From assembly GCF_003610695.1 (NCBI RefSeq), contig NZ_RAQH01000001.1:186001-250000 (forward strand): 64,000 nt of DNA, in the 5' to 3' direction. The position numbers were made by a program, and so were the translations under genes. Under the pieces are notes generated by a model. The model saw nothing but the letters and a program-made list of their open reading frames with translations, did no database searches and was not told the DNA's origin. Positions 1-8,607 of the stretch are shown in pieces. This DNA comes from Epilithonimonas arachidiradicis (GTDB lineage: Bacteria > Bacteroidota > Bacteroidia > Flavobacteriales > Weeksellaceae). Positions within the stretch are counted from its first letter, which is position 1. Each line of letters begins with the position of its first letter.

Positions 1-1248
1 GGTAGTTGGCTGAGGTGCAACCGGTTCTGCTTTTGCTACAGCTTCTTCGATAATCTCTTCTTCTTCTGTTGGAAGGATTTTTTTATCTCTGATTTTAAGA
101 CTTTCCATCAATAAGCCGATCGACGTTGCAAATTCCGGTCCTTTCAGATATTGGTTTTTGTCATTCGCTACATATTCATTAGCAAAACCAATTCTGCTGT
201 CGAAACCTGTAGTGTAATTTGCTAACTGACGAAGGTTTCTCAAGTTGGAACCACCACCAGTCAAAACGATTCCTGCAATCAGTTTTTTCTTTTGTTCGAA
301 TGCGCCGTAAGCTTTCAATTCAGTATTTACCATTTCAAGAATTTCTTCAACTCTTGCATTGATAATCTGAGCCAAAACTTTCAATGAAATCTCTTTGTCC
401 GGACGGCCGTGCAATCCTGGGATTGTCACGTAAGTACTGTCTTTTTCCAATTCCGGAACAGATGAACCGAACTTCACTTTCAGTTGTTCTGCATGTTTCT
501 CGATGATTGAACATCCTTCCTTAATATCATCGGTGATAATTCCACCACCGTAAGGAATCACGCAAGTATGTCTAATGATGTTGTCTTTAAAAATTGCGAT
601 ATCCGTAGTTCCACCGCCGATATCAACAATCGCAACACCAGCTTCTTTTTCTTCTTTTGTAAGAACTGCTTCAGACGATGCCAAAGGTTCCAAGGTCAAA
701 GCTTCCATTTCCAGACCAGCTTCGCGAACACATCTGGCAATATTTCTGATAGAACCCATCTGTCCCACAACAACGTGGAAATTAGCTTCTAATCTTTTGC
801 CGTGCATCCCGACCGGTTCTTGGATTTCGCCTTCAGAATCTACTTTGTATTCCTGAGGCAAAACGTGGATGATTTCTTCGCCAGGCAACATCACCAATTT
901 CTTCACCTGGTCTTTTAGTTTCTCGATATCATCTTCCGTGATGTATCTATCCGGATGCTCTCTCATGATGTAATCCGAATGCTGGAGAGAACGGATATGT
1001 TTTCCTGCAATCCCGACAGTTACCTTGTGGATAGGAACGCCAGCGCTGGATTGCGCTTCTGCAACTGCAGTTTTGATGGAATTGATAGTTTGGGAAATGT
1101 TGTTCACGATTCCTTTGTGAACACCAAGACTTTTAGCCTTCCCAACGCCCAGGATTTCGATTTTCCCGTGAGCGTTACGTCTTCCGACAATGGCGACAAT
1201 CTTAGTTGTCCCAATGTCCAGACCTACTGAATACTCTTGATTTTCCAT
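1..1248 (-). CDS. ftsA: Cell division protein FtsA (C-terminus cut by window edge)
   Basis: Actin-like ATPase that tethers the FtsZ ring to the inner membrane and recruits later divisome proteins. The 416 visible codons begin MENQEYSVGLDIGTTKIVAI, with the phosphate-1 loop at once, phosphate-2 DIGGGTTDIAIF near residue 207 and the adenosine motif TGGGSNLRNL near residue 345. The visible end is an acidic, proline-containing linker, so the membrane-targeting tail is off-window. It is the last gene seen in the minus-strand dcw cluster, 122 bp after ftsQ, and ftsZ would be expected next. That spacer carries a dispersed repeat, not an obvious promoter. Confidence 0.97.
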   Translation of the reverse strand, partial: MENQEYSVGLDIGTTKIVAIVGRRNAHGKIEILGVGKAKSLGVHKGIVNNISQTINSIKTAVAEAQSSAGVPIHKVTVGIAGKHIRSLQHSDYIMREHPDRYITEDDIEKLKDQVKKLVMLPGEEIIHVLPQEYKVDSEGEIQEPVGMHGKRLEANFHVVVGQMGSIRNIARCVREAGLEMEALTLEPLASSEAVLTKEEKEAGVAIVDIGGGTTDIAIFKDNIIRHTCVIPYGGGIITDDIKEGCSIIEKHAEQLKVKFGSSVPELEKDSTYVTIPGLHGRPDKEISLKVLAQIINARVEEILEMVNTELKAYGAFEQKKKLIAGIVLTGGGSNLRNLRQLANYTTGFDSRIGFANEYVANDKNQYLKGPEFATSIGLLMESLKIRDKKILPTEEEEIIEEAVAKAEPVAPQPTT

Positions 1249-1278
1249 TATATGCTCGATTTGATTTTTTTAATTTTT

Positions 1279-1353
1279 AACGCAAAGTCCGCAAAGTTTT
1301 GTTTTACCATTATTATGCTTTTAAGCTCGCAAAGGCTTTTTACTCAGCTAAGA
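1279..1353. repeat. Dispersed GCAAAG repeat, GC-type copy in the ftsQ-ftsA spacer
   Basis: An 18-base block AACGCAAAGTCCGCAAAG at 1279-1296 is followed about 25 bp later by AAGCTCGCAAAGGC at 1323-1336 and a CAGCTAAGAC tail. The 18-base block recurs exactly at 45948-45965, and a variant with CACAAAG occurs at 49422-49439. The copy sits inside a co-transcribed spacer of the dcw cluster. Confidence 0.8.
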
Positions 1354-1370
1354 CTTTATTTATATCTAAT

Positions 1371-2399
1371 TTATTCTACTACTACTTTTGCTTTTTTCTT
1401 TTTATCAGAAGACGATTTGGAAGTGGTTTCCTTTTTCTTTTCCGAAGATTTTTTCGGTTCCGGTTTCTTCTCTACTTTTTTAGGTTTGGAAGATTCCTTT
1501 TTTACTTCTGATTTTTTAGGTTCAGTTTTTTTTATTTCTTTTTTCGGTTCCGGTTTGGGCTCCGCTTTTTTAGTTTCTGTTTTTACCGGAACTGACGCTA
1601 ATAATTGCGTCGGTTTTTCTTCCGGTTTTGTGATTTCAATTTTTGGTGCATTTCTCAGAATACTGTCGTTTTCTTTGAAATAAGGGTTCAGTGTTGTTAC
1701 AATCTGGTTATTGTATTTAACCGAAATCTTTTTGTACTTATTCGGATTCTGATAAACCAGATATTTCTCTACAAAAGTTTTAAATCCTTTAACCTTGAAA
1801 TCAATATTTTCTAAATCTCCAATCTCTACTTTGTAATTTCCGTCGCTCGTCAGAAGATTATAATTGTCTTTTTCCTTTTTGATTCCGATGAAATATTTTT
1901 TGCTGAAATCATCTTTGTCAATTTTCTCAATCAACTTTCCGAGTTCCTGATATTCCGAAGCTTCTACATCTCCCATTACGAGCATACACGGATAAGAAAA
2001 GTTTCTTGAAATCGGAAATTCAACACCTTTTTCATCCACATAAAAATCCTTTCCATTTTTATTCAATCGGAAAATCGGAATTCGTTGTTTGATATCAACA
2101 TTCAGATTGCCATTTAGATTCATATAAACATTAGCACTATCGACAAATGGAATCTCATTAATCTTCTTCTCCAATTCCGGAATCTTAACATCGCCGATTT
2201 TCTTAGTCGGATTAAATTGTTTCACCAAATCTTTGATGTCCTTCTCATCCACAAAATAAACCGGTGTCTTGGTCTGGTTCATATTGATAGATACATTCTC
2301 CATCTTAGCGTTATTGAAACGCTTCAACGAGAAACTGAGCAGAAATCCAAAAAGGACCACTGTTACCAATATCTTCAATATTCTCCACTTATTTTTCAT
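1371..2399 (-). CDS. ftsQ: Cell division protein FtsQ with long basic C-terminal tail
   Basis: Bitopic divisome protein linking FtsA/FtsZ to the septal peptidoglycan synthases FtsW and FtsI. The 342 residues comprise a short cytoplasmic start, one membrane helix at about 8-26, a POTRA/FtsQ region at about 45-115 and a beta domain to about 250. Residues 255-342 are a low-complexity tail of Lys, Glu, Pro and Ser predicted to be periplasmic, with no counterpart in E. coli FtsQ. Position between murC and ftsA agrees with the assignment. It starts 45 bp after a small exported-protein gene in the same orientation. Identity rests mainly on position and topology because FtsQ sequences diverge strongly. 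Confidence 0.9.
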   Translation of the reverse strand: MKNKWRILKILVTVVLFGFLLSFSLKRFNNAKMENVSINMNQTKTPVYFVDEKDIKDLVKQFNPTKKIGDVKIPELEKKINEIPFVDSANVYMNLNGNLNVDIKQRIPIFRLNKNGKDFYVDEKGVEFPISRNFSYPCMLVMGDVEASEYQELGKLIEKIDKDDFSKKYFIGIKKEKDNYNLLTSDGNYKVEIGDLENIDFKVKGFKTFVEKYLVYQNPNKYKKISVKYNNQIVTTLNPYFKENDSILRNAPKIEITKPEEKPTQLLASVPVKTETKKAEPKPEPKKEIKKTEPKKSEVKKESSKPKKVEKKPEPKKSSEKKKETTSKSSSDKKKKAKVVVE

Positions 2400-2444
2400 T
2401 CTCTATATCTCATTTTCAATGCAATCCGCATCAAATTTTTTCTT

Positions 2445-2972
2445 TTATTTATTATTTGCTTTTCGATTTTTATCATAATTATTAACCGTCTTCAGCATAT
2501 AATTGAAATTATCTTTTAATTCTGATTCATAGTCCCAATCGTCCATTTCGGTTTTTCCGTGTCCAAGGGAAGTCATATGAATCACTTTATTTTTATCAAT
2601 CCAAAAACTAACACTCCAACCAACTATATCTTCTGCATTGGACATATTTGTGTAAGTTATACTTTGGCTGGCAAAAACCCTTTCGCCATTCCTCAATAGA
2701 AAATAATCGTTGTACAATTCCCACCAATTATTGCTATTTTCTTTCCATTCCCGTGAGATTTTAACAATCTCGTTTCCCTTCTTCTCATAATGGTAATGAA
2801 TCGTTTTGTTCTTACCTTTTACCTGAAACTGATATTTAGTTATCCTCGAATCTTTATCAATGATTTCAGAATACTTGTTGATATTTTCTACTTCTATCAA
2901 ATCTGCTTTCGACTGCGAAAATCCCAATCCGAAAAGCAAAATAAATAGCAAGAAGAAAATTTTCAGTTTCAT
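2445..2972 (-). CDS. Small exported protein of unknown function inserted between murC and ftsQ
   Basis: This 175-residue protein has a clear Sec signal peptide (MKLKIFFLLFILLFGLGFSQ, cleavage likely after FSQ) and no lipobox cysteine. The mature part is polar, rich in Lys, Asn, Tyr and Trp, with no motif I recognise; the alternating hydrophobic pattern suggests a beta-rich periplasmic domain. The start overlaps the murC stop by 4 bp, so translation is probably coupled. It is not a standard dcw gene. A periplasmic role near the divisome is a guess from position alone. Confidence 0.75.
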   Translation of the reverse strand: MKLKIFFLLFILLFGLGFSQSKADLIEVENINKYSEIIDKDSRITKYQFQVKGKNKTIHYHYEKKGNEIVKISREWKENSNNWWELYNDYFLLRNGERVFASQSITYTNMSNAEDIVGWSVSFWIDKNKVIHMTSLGHGKTEMDDWDYESELKDNFNYMLKTVNNYDKNRKANNK

Positions 2973-4342
2973 AATTCTACTTTTTCAATATTCGGCATCC
3001 ATTCCATAATCGGGTCATAAAGGGTGTCAATATTTCCCGCTCCGACTGTCAATAAAATATCAAAATCTTTTTCTTTTATTTTTTCAAAAGTCTCCTGCAA
3101 TGTGCAGACTTCTTTGTTTTCTGTTTCAATTTTTTCTGCTAACCAAGTTGATGTGATGCCTTCAAAATTTTCCTGAAGTTCTCTCGCAGGATAAATATCG
3201 AGTAACAACAAATCATCTCCATTTTCCAGACTTCTTGCAAAATCTTCTGCAAAATCTTTAGTTCTGCTGAAAAGATGAGGTTGGAAAACCACCAACAATC
3301 TCTTGGTTGGATAAAATGTTTTTATCGAACCAATGACTGCATTCAGTTCCGTTGGATGATGCGCATAATCGTCGATATAGATTTTTCCGTTATCGAAAAT
3401 ATGTTTCGTATATCTTCTTTTGATGCCTTTAAAATTGGCAATTGCTTTTTTCAAAGTATTGAAATCAACACCTAAATTGCTCAAAATTGCCAAAGCAACG
3501 GTTGCATTCTCAACATTGTGAATTCCCGGAATTTCCCAAACAAAATCTTCAATCTCCTGCGTTGGCGTATGAAAATCGAAATAGATTTTATCATGGTCCA
3601 TTCTCAGATTATCAGAGTAATAATCCGCTTCCTCGTTCACAGCATAAGTCTTGTGTTCTCTTCCAATCGCAATTCCTTTTCTCACAAACAACTGATTGTC
3701 ATTTGGAACCAAAGCTGCAAACTGTCGGAAACCATCTTCTATCTGAACTCTGTCTCCATAAATATCCAAATGGTCAGCATCAATCGATGTTACAACTGCC
3801 CAGTCCGGAGAAAGGTTTAGAAAGCTTCTGTCGTATTCATCTGCTTCGACTACGGAAAACTGATTGCCGTTGTAGTCGAAATTGGATTTGAAATTTTCAG
3901 AAATTCCACCCAAAAATGCGGATGAAGGCAGATTCGCTTCTTTGCATAAATGTGCTATTAAAGTAGATGTGGTCGTCTTTCCATGTGTTCCTGCAACAGC
4001 GATGCAATCCGTGTTTTCAGTAATCAGTCCCAAAACTTTTGCACGTTTCAGGATTTCAAAACTTTCACTTGCGAAATAATCCAGAATTCCGAGTTTCTTA
4101 ATTGCAGGCGTATAAATAACCAATGTTGATTCTTTATCCAACGCTACAATTTTTTCATCAATGACATCTTCAAACGTAATATCTATGCCTTCAAAACCGA
4201 TTTGAGCCGTAAGTTTTGTTGGTGTTTTATCATAACCCAAAACATTTTTGCCGTTAGCATAAAAATATCTCGCCAGCGCACTCATCCCAATCCCACCGAT
4301 TCCGATGAAATAGAAGTTTTGATATTTATTTAAGATACTCAT
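2969..4342 (-). CDS. murC: UDP-N-acetylmuramate--L-alanine ligase MurC
   Basis: Cytoplasmic ATP-dependent ligase that adds L-alanine to UDP-MurNAc, the first peptide step of peptidoglycan precursor synthesis. The 457 residues match family length. A nucleotide-sugar-binding GIGGIGMSALA motif lies at about 14-24, the ATP loop GTHGKTTT at about 118-125, and the Mur ligase middle (EADEYDRSFL) and C-terminal (DDYAHHPTE) signatures are present. Its ATG overlaps the stop of the upstream lipoprotein gene by 4 bp, and its own stop overlaps the next ORF by 4 bp. Confidence 0.98.
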   Translation of the reverse strand: MSILNKYQNFYFIGIGGIGMSALARYFYANGKNVLGYDKTPTKLTAQIGFEGIDITFEDVIDEKIVALDKESTLVIYTPAIKKLGILDYFASESFEILKRAKVLGLITENTDCIAVAGTHGKTTTSTLIAHLCKEANLPSSAFLGGISENFKSNFDYNGNQFSVVEADEYDRSFLNLSPDWAVVTSIDADHLDIYGDRVQIEDGFRQFAALVPNDNQLFVRKGIAIGREHKTYAVNEEADYYSDNLRMDHDKIYFDFHTPTQEIEDFVWEIPGIHNVENATVALAILSNLGVDFNTLKKAIANFKGIKRRYTKHIFDNGKIYIDDYAHHPTELNAVIGSIKTFYPTKRLLVVFQPHLFSRTKDFAEDFARSLENGDDLLLLDIYPARELQENFEGITSTWLAEKIETENKEVCTLQETFEKIKEKDFDILLTVGAGNIDTLYDPIMEWMPNIEKVEL

Positions 4343-4809
4343 TTTTTCTTTCTTTTATACCATTTATTGTATGGCTTTGTTGATATGTAAAAAACCTGAA
4401 AATAGTCTTTGTCTCTGGTCATTCCCATTCTCAAATATTTGATACTATCGTTTTTTTCTGTCTTAATATTGAAAACAAATAGGTCAGAGAAATCTGTCGG
4501 ATAAACATTGGTTTTAGCTGCATACAAGCTTCCAATTTCTATTTTACCATATTTTTTATCGCTGTTTTCACACACCGTTTTAATTTTTTCTGGAGAAAAA
4601 TAATTTTTCATATTCACATCCATATTAAAACCTGTGATTTCAGAATAGTCTTTTTTCGCACATTTTGCATAGAAATTTTCGGCAAAACTTTTAGCTAAAG
4701 TTTGTCTTGCTGACGTATTATTTTTAGCCGGCATATTATTATACCGATTAAGACAAGCTGATAAACTTATCAAACCAAAAAAGAATAATATGTATTTCAA
4801 CAATTTCAT
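4339..4809 (-). CDS. Lipoprotein of unknown function inserted between murG and murC
   Basis: The 156-residue protein carries a type II signal peptide with lipobox LSAC and the lipidated Cys at residue 19. The mature part is basic at its end (KRKKK) and has no domain I can name with confidence. It resembles small helix/sheet periplasmic lipoproteins such as the DUF4019/DUF3887 type, but that is only an impression. It lies 4 bp after murG and overlaps murC by 4 bp, so it belongs to the dcw transcript. This is the second non-canonical exported-protein gene in the cluster. Confidence 0.75.
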   Translation of the reverse strand: MKLLKYILFFFGLISLSACLNRYNNMPAKNNTSARQTLAKSFAENFYAKCAKKDYSEITGFNMDVNMKNYFSPEKIKTVCENSDKKYGKIEIGSLYAAKTNVYPTDFSDLFVFNIKTEKNDSIKYLRMGMTRDKDYFQVFYISTKPYNKWYKRKKK

Positions 4810-4813
4810 TAAA

Positions 4814-5908
4814 TTATATCACTTTAAAAATTTCATCCACAATCCCTTCCGCAGCTTTTGGCTTTGCAAAAAATTCCAGATTAGCTGACATCTCCTTTCT
4901 AAGATTTTCATTCTCACAAATTTCTGAAAGCGTGTTCCAGAATTTATCCTTCATCTCAGAATCTTTGACCATTCTTGCTGCATTTTTCTCCACCAACGTC
5001 AATGCGTTTTTGGTTTGATGGTCTTCCGCCGCAAATGGAAACGGAATCAGTAAAACCGGTTTTTTAGTAACCGCCAATTCTGAAATTGCAATCGCGCCAG
5101 CTCTGGAAACAATCACATCCGCCGCTGAATAAGCCAAAGCCATATCGCTGATAAATTCTTTGATCTGGATGGAAGCTGGAGGTTGAATGCCGGAAGTTAT
5201 TTCAGCAAAATCCGTTTTTCCAGTTTGCCAGATGAGCTGATAATCTTTATCTTTTAATTTGTTTAAATTTTCTTTCCAGCCGTTGTTCAAAGTTCTAGAA
5301 CCAAGAGAACCGCCAACCGAAAGAATCGTTAATTTATTTTTATCTAAGCCTAATTTTTCCTTTGCCAAATCCTTATCAATCAAATCTGTGATGATATTCT
5401 GACGGATTGGATTTCCTAGAAAATAAGTTTTCGTTCCTGAGAAAAACTTTTCCATATCCGGATAAGCTGTGAAAACGGCTTTCGCTTTTTTTGCATTGAA
5501 AACATTCGTCTTTCCAGGCAAAGAATTTTGTTCCTGAATAAAAGTCGGAATTTCCATTTTCGCCGCAATATACAAAGCCGGTCCGCTCGCAAAACCGCCA
5601 GTTCCAACTGCAAAATCGGGTTTGAAATCTTTGATGATTTTCTTAGCTTTCATCAAGCTGGAAATGATTTTGAAAGGAAGTCCAATATTGTTAAGAAGAT
5701 TTCCTCTGTCAAATCCGGCGATGTTCAATCCTTCGATTTTGAATCCGGCTTGAGGAACTTTTTCCATTTCCATTTTTCCGTTGGCGCCAATGAACAAAAA
5801 CTCTGCATCGGGAAATCGTTTCTGGATTTCCTGAGCAATAGCAACCGCCGGAAAGATGTGTCCACCTGTTCCGCCGCCGCTCATTAATATTTTTAGTTTT
5901 CTGCTCAT
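4814..5908 (-). CDS. murG: UDP-GlcNAc:undecaprenyl-pyrophosphoryl-MurNAc-pentapeptide transferase MurG
   Basis: Membrane-associated GT-B glycosyltransferase that converts lipid I to lipid II. The 364 residues match the family. The N-terminal glycine-rich motif SGGGTGGHIFPA at about 10-21, the GTGGFASGPALYIA segment near 103 and the C-terminal donor-site motif VSRAGAIAISEL near 267 are all visible. It lies between ftsW and the inserted lipoprotein gene. The 59-bp spacer to ftsW contains an AT-rich imperfect palindrome. Confidence 0.98.
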   Translation of the reverse strand: MSRKLKILMSGGGTGGHIFPAVAIAQEIQKRFPDAEFLFIGANGKMEMEKVPQAGFKIEGLNIAGFDRGNLLNNIGLPFKIISSLMKAKKIIKDFKPDFAVGTGGFASGPALYIAAKMEIPTFIQEQNSLPGKTNVFNAKKAKAVFTAYPDMEKFFSGTKTYFLGNPIRQNIITDLIDKDLAKEKLGLDKNKLTILSVGGSLGSRTLNNGWKENLNKLKDKDYQLIWQTGKTDFAEITSGIQPPASIQIKEFISDMALAYSAADVIVSRAGAIAISELAVTKKPVLLIPFPFAAEDHQTKNALTLVEKNAARMVKDSEMKDKFWNTLSEICENENLRKEMSANLEFFAKPKAAEGIVDEIFKVI

Positions 5909-5929
5909 ATTTTTTATAATTGATAAGAG

Positions 5930-5966
5930 ATAATTGATGATTTATAAATTATCGTTCATCATTTAT
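5930..5966. repeat. AT-rich imperfect palindrome in the ftsW-murG spacer
   Basis: Arms ATAATTGATGA and TCATCATTTAT (one mismatch) flank a 15-base AT loop. Similar AT-only, GAT/AAT-repeating spacers occur before ftsW (7204-7247) and before rsmH (14645-14724). No T-tract typical of a terminator follows, so it is probably a spacer repeat, not a stop signal. Confidence 0.45.
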
Positions 5967-5967
5967 T

Positions 5968-7203
5968 TTATGCGATATCATTTATTTCTTCAATACTTTG
6001 TCTTTTACCCAGACCTTCTTCATCAAAAACCTGAATTCTGGAACTTACATTCAGGATAATTCCTAGCTGAATATAGGTTACCAACATCGATGTTCCTCCG
6101 TAACTTATTAATGGCAGAGGCTGACCTGTTACGGGAATCAGATTTACTGCCACGGCTATATTCACCGATAATTGAACAAAAATCATCAGTCCAATCGCAA
6201 GAACCAGCAGCGACCCGAAAAAAGCAGGCATTTTACTGGCAATCATTACAATCCGGATAATCATTATCATATAAAGGCTAATCAGAACGAAGGCTCCAAT
6301 CCAGCCGTATTCTTCCACAATGATTGCGAAAATAAAATCTGAAACCGATTGGGGTAACGTCTGTTTCAAAGCACTTTTTCCTGGCCCGATTCCGTTGAAT
6401 CCGCCGTGAACAATCGCTGCTTTCGCCTGCATCACCTGATAGTTTTTGGCTTTGATACTTTCGTCTTCAACATCGGCTGTTTTCTTGGAACTCGTGAAGG
6501 TTTCGATACGGCTCATCCAAGTATGAACACGGTTTCCTCCGATTAAATTCGTATTTAGTGCAATAACTAAAAACATCACAACGAAAACTACGGCAACCGA
6601 GATAAATCCTGCTACATATTGCCAAGCCAACTGTCCGATAATCAATATGATAATCGAAACCATCATAATCATCAAAGCTGTAGAACCGTTGTCTTTTGCT
6701 ACTAATCCGAATACAATCAGAATTGGTCCGAATATATAAATGATGTTCTCAATCGGAACTCTTTCTCTTTTGATTTTTTTGGTTAAATATCTGCACAGAT
6801 AGATAATCAACATCAAATAAGCGAATGACGAAGGCTGAAAAGAAATCGGTGTCCCTGGGATTTTTAACCAACGCGAAGCACTTGCGCCTTCAATCTTTTG
6901 TCCTGTGAACATTGTTATCAGCAATAATCCAATTGTGAACAAAAGCAAAATGGAACTCAGTTTTCCGATGTATTCATACTTAACTGTTCCTACGAAACGC
7001 ATAATTCCCAAACCAATGAATACGAAAACAATATGCTTGAAAACGTGACCTGTTGTGGTCCCGTTGTTCACGATATATTCCAGATTCGAACTTGCGGAGT
7101 AAACCGGAAATACGGAAAGGAAGGAAATCAAAATGATAACCGACCAAAGGACTTTGTCTCCTTTCAGTAGCTCGAATTTGTTTTCTGTAGTTTGGTTTTC
7201 CAT
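5968..7203 (-). CDS. ftsW: Septal peptidoglycan glycosyltransferase FtsW (SEDS family)
   Basis: Polytopic SEDS protein that polymerises lipid II glycan strands at the septum together with FtsI. The 411 residues show about ten hydrophobic segments and the family motif PLPLISYGGTSM near 370-381, with the long extracytoplasmic loop in the middle (GNRVHTWMSRIE to GPGKSALKQTLPQ) where the catalytic Asp region lies. Position between murD and murG separates it from RodA. The C-terminal tail is short and polar. Confidence 0.96.
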   Translation of the reverse strand: MENQTTENKFELLKGDKVLWSVIILISFLSVFPVYSASSNLEYIVNNGTTTGHVFKHIVFVFIGLGIMRFVGTVKYEYIGKLSSILLLFTIGLLLITMFTGQKIEGASASRWLKIPGTPISFQPSSFAYLMLIIYLCRYLTKKIKRERVPIENIIYIFGPILIVFGLVAKDNGSTALMIMMVSIIILIIGQLAWQYVAGFISVAVVFVVMFLVIALNTNLIGGNRVHTWMSRIETFTSSKKTADVEDESIKAKNYQVMQAKAAIVHGGFNGIGPGKSALKQTLPQSVSDFIFAIIVEEYGWIGAFVLISLYMIMIIRIVMIASKMPAFFGSLLVLAIGLMIFVQLSVNIAVAVNLIPVTGQPLPLISYGGTSMLVTYIQLGIILNVSSRIQVFDEEGLGKRQSIEEINDIA

Positions 7204-7247
7204 CTTATAATGAATAATTAAAAATGAATAATAAACATTCTTAACTA

Positions 7248-8591
7248 TTAATTGTTAATTATTAACTCGTTTAATACTTCTTTTTTGAACTGATTTCCTC
7301 GGTCTTCGTAACCATTGAACAAATCAAAACTTGCACAACAAGGCGACAATAAAACCACGTCTCCTTTTTCTGCAATCGATTTAGAAACCTCTACCGCTTT
7401 CTGCATACTGGAAGTGTCATAAATCTCTGTTTTCTTATCTTTAAAGAAGTCAATAATTTTGTGATTATCAACGCCTAAGCAGACAATTGCTTTTACTTTT
7501 TTCTTGACTAATTCTTCGATTTCCGTATAATCGTTTCCCTTGTCTTTTCCGCCAACAATCCAAACCACCGGCTGTTTCATACTTTCCAAAGCGAAGTAAG
7601 TGGCGTTCACGTTGGTTGCTTTGCTATCGTTGATGAACTTCACACCTCTGATTTCAGCCACAGGTTCCAATCTATGTTCAACAGCTTGGAAAGTCATCAA
7701 TGAATGTCTGATGCTTTCATTGCTGATTTCCAATAACTTTCCGGCAATACTCGCTGCTAAGCTGTTCGCAACATTATGTTTTCCAACCAATGACAGTTCG
7801 TCAATATTCATCGTGAATCCTTCATTGATATTGACTACAAAATTCTCATCAATAGAGAAAGCACCTTTTTCCAATTTTTCATCTAATGAGAATGGAACTT
7901 TTGTCACTTTCAAATCCAATTTTTCAAGAATCGATTTGCTCATTTCGTCATCTTTGTTATAGATAAAAAAATTATTAGCATCCTGATTTTCAGCAATTCT
8001 GAACTTTGCCAATGCATATTCTTCATAATTATAATTGTATTGGTCAAGATGGTCCTTAGACAAATTCAATAACAAAGAAATGTAGGGTCTGAAATTCTGA
8101 ATATCATCTAATTGAAAACTACTCACTTCCAATACGTAATAATCAAAATTTTCTTCTGCAACTTGTTTTGCAAAGCTCTTTCCGATGTTTCCACCTAATC
8201 CAACATTAAATCCATCTTCCTTTAAGATGTAATAAATCAAAGACGTTGTTGTCGTTTTTCCATTACTTCCTGTGATGGCAATGATTTTTGCATTGGTAAA
8301 TTCTGAAGCAAATTCGATTTCAGAAGATAATCTGATTCCTTTCCCCTGAATCTTCTGAACCATTTCTGCTTTCTTCGGAATTCCAGGACTTTTGATGACC
8401 CAATCGGCATTCAGAATTTTTTCTTCGGTGTGTGTCCCGTCTTCATAGTCAATCCCAAGCTCGTCCAATTCTTTTTTGTAATTCTCACGGATAATTCCCA
8501 TATCCGAAAGAAAGACATCAAAGCCTTTGGCTTTTGCCAAATACGCGGCACCAACACCGCTTTCACCTCCTCCAAGTATTACTACTCTCAT
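7248..8591 (-). CDS. murD: UDP-N-acetylmuramoylalanine--D-glutamate ligase MurD
   Basis: Cytoplasmic ligase that adds D-glutamate to UDP-MurNAc-L-Ala. The 447 residues contain a Rossmann-like N-terminus (VVILGGGESGVGAAYLA), the ATP loop TGSNGKTTTT near 107-116, the SSFQLDDI and NLSKDHLDQY central motifs and the C-terminal NDSKATNVNAT signature. It is 16 bp downstream of mraY in the same operon. Confidence 0.98.
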   Translation of the reverse strand: MRVVILGGGESGVGAAYLAKAKGFDVFLSDMGIIRENYKKELDELGIDYEDGTHTEEKILNADWVIKSPGIPKKAEMVQKIQGKGIRLSSEIEFASEFTNAKIIAITGSNGKTTTTSLIYYILKEDGFNVGLGGNIGKSFAKQVAEENFDYYVLEVSSFQLDDIQNFRPYISLLLNLSKDHLDQYNYNYEEYALAKFRIAENQDANNFFIYNKDDEMSKSILEKLDLKVTKVPFSLDEKLEKGAFSIDENFVVNINEGFTMNIDELSLVGKHNVANSLAASIAGKLLEISNESIRHSLMTFQAVEHRLEPVAEIRGVKFINDSKATNVNATYFALESMKQPVVWIVGGKDKGNDYTEIEELVKKKVKAIVCLGVDNHKIIDFFKDKKTEIYDTSSMQKAVEVSKSIAEKGDVVLLSPCCASFDLFNGYEDRGNQFKKEVLNELIINN

Positions 8592-8607
8592 TTATGATTA
8601 TTAGTTT

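Noticed and set aside
1237-1683. Plus-strand Phe/Ser-rich open frames opposite the ftsQ tail
   Set aside because: They are the complement of the Lys/Glu codons of the FtsQ tail; no promoter or start context and extreme composition.
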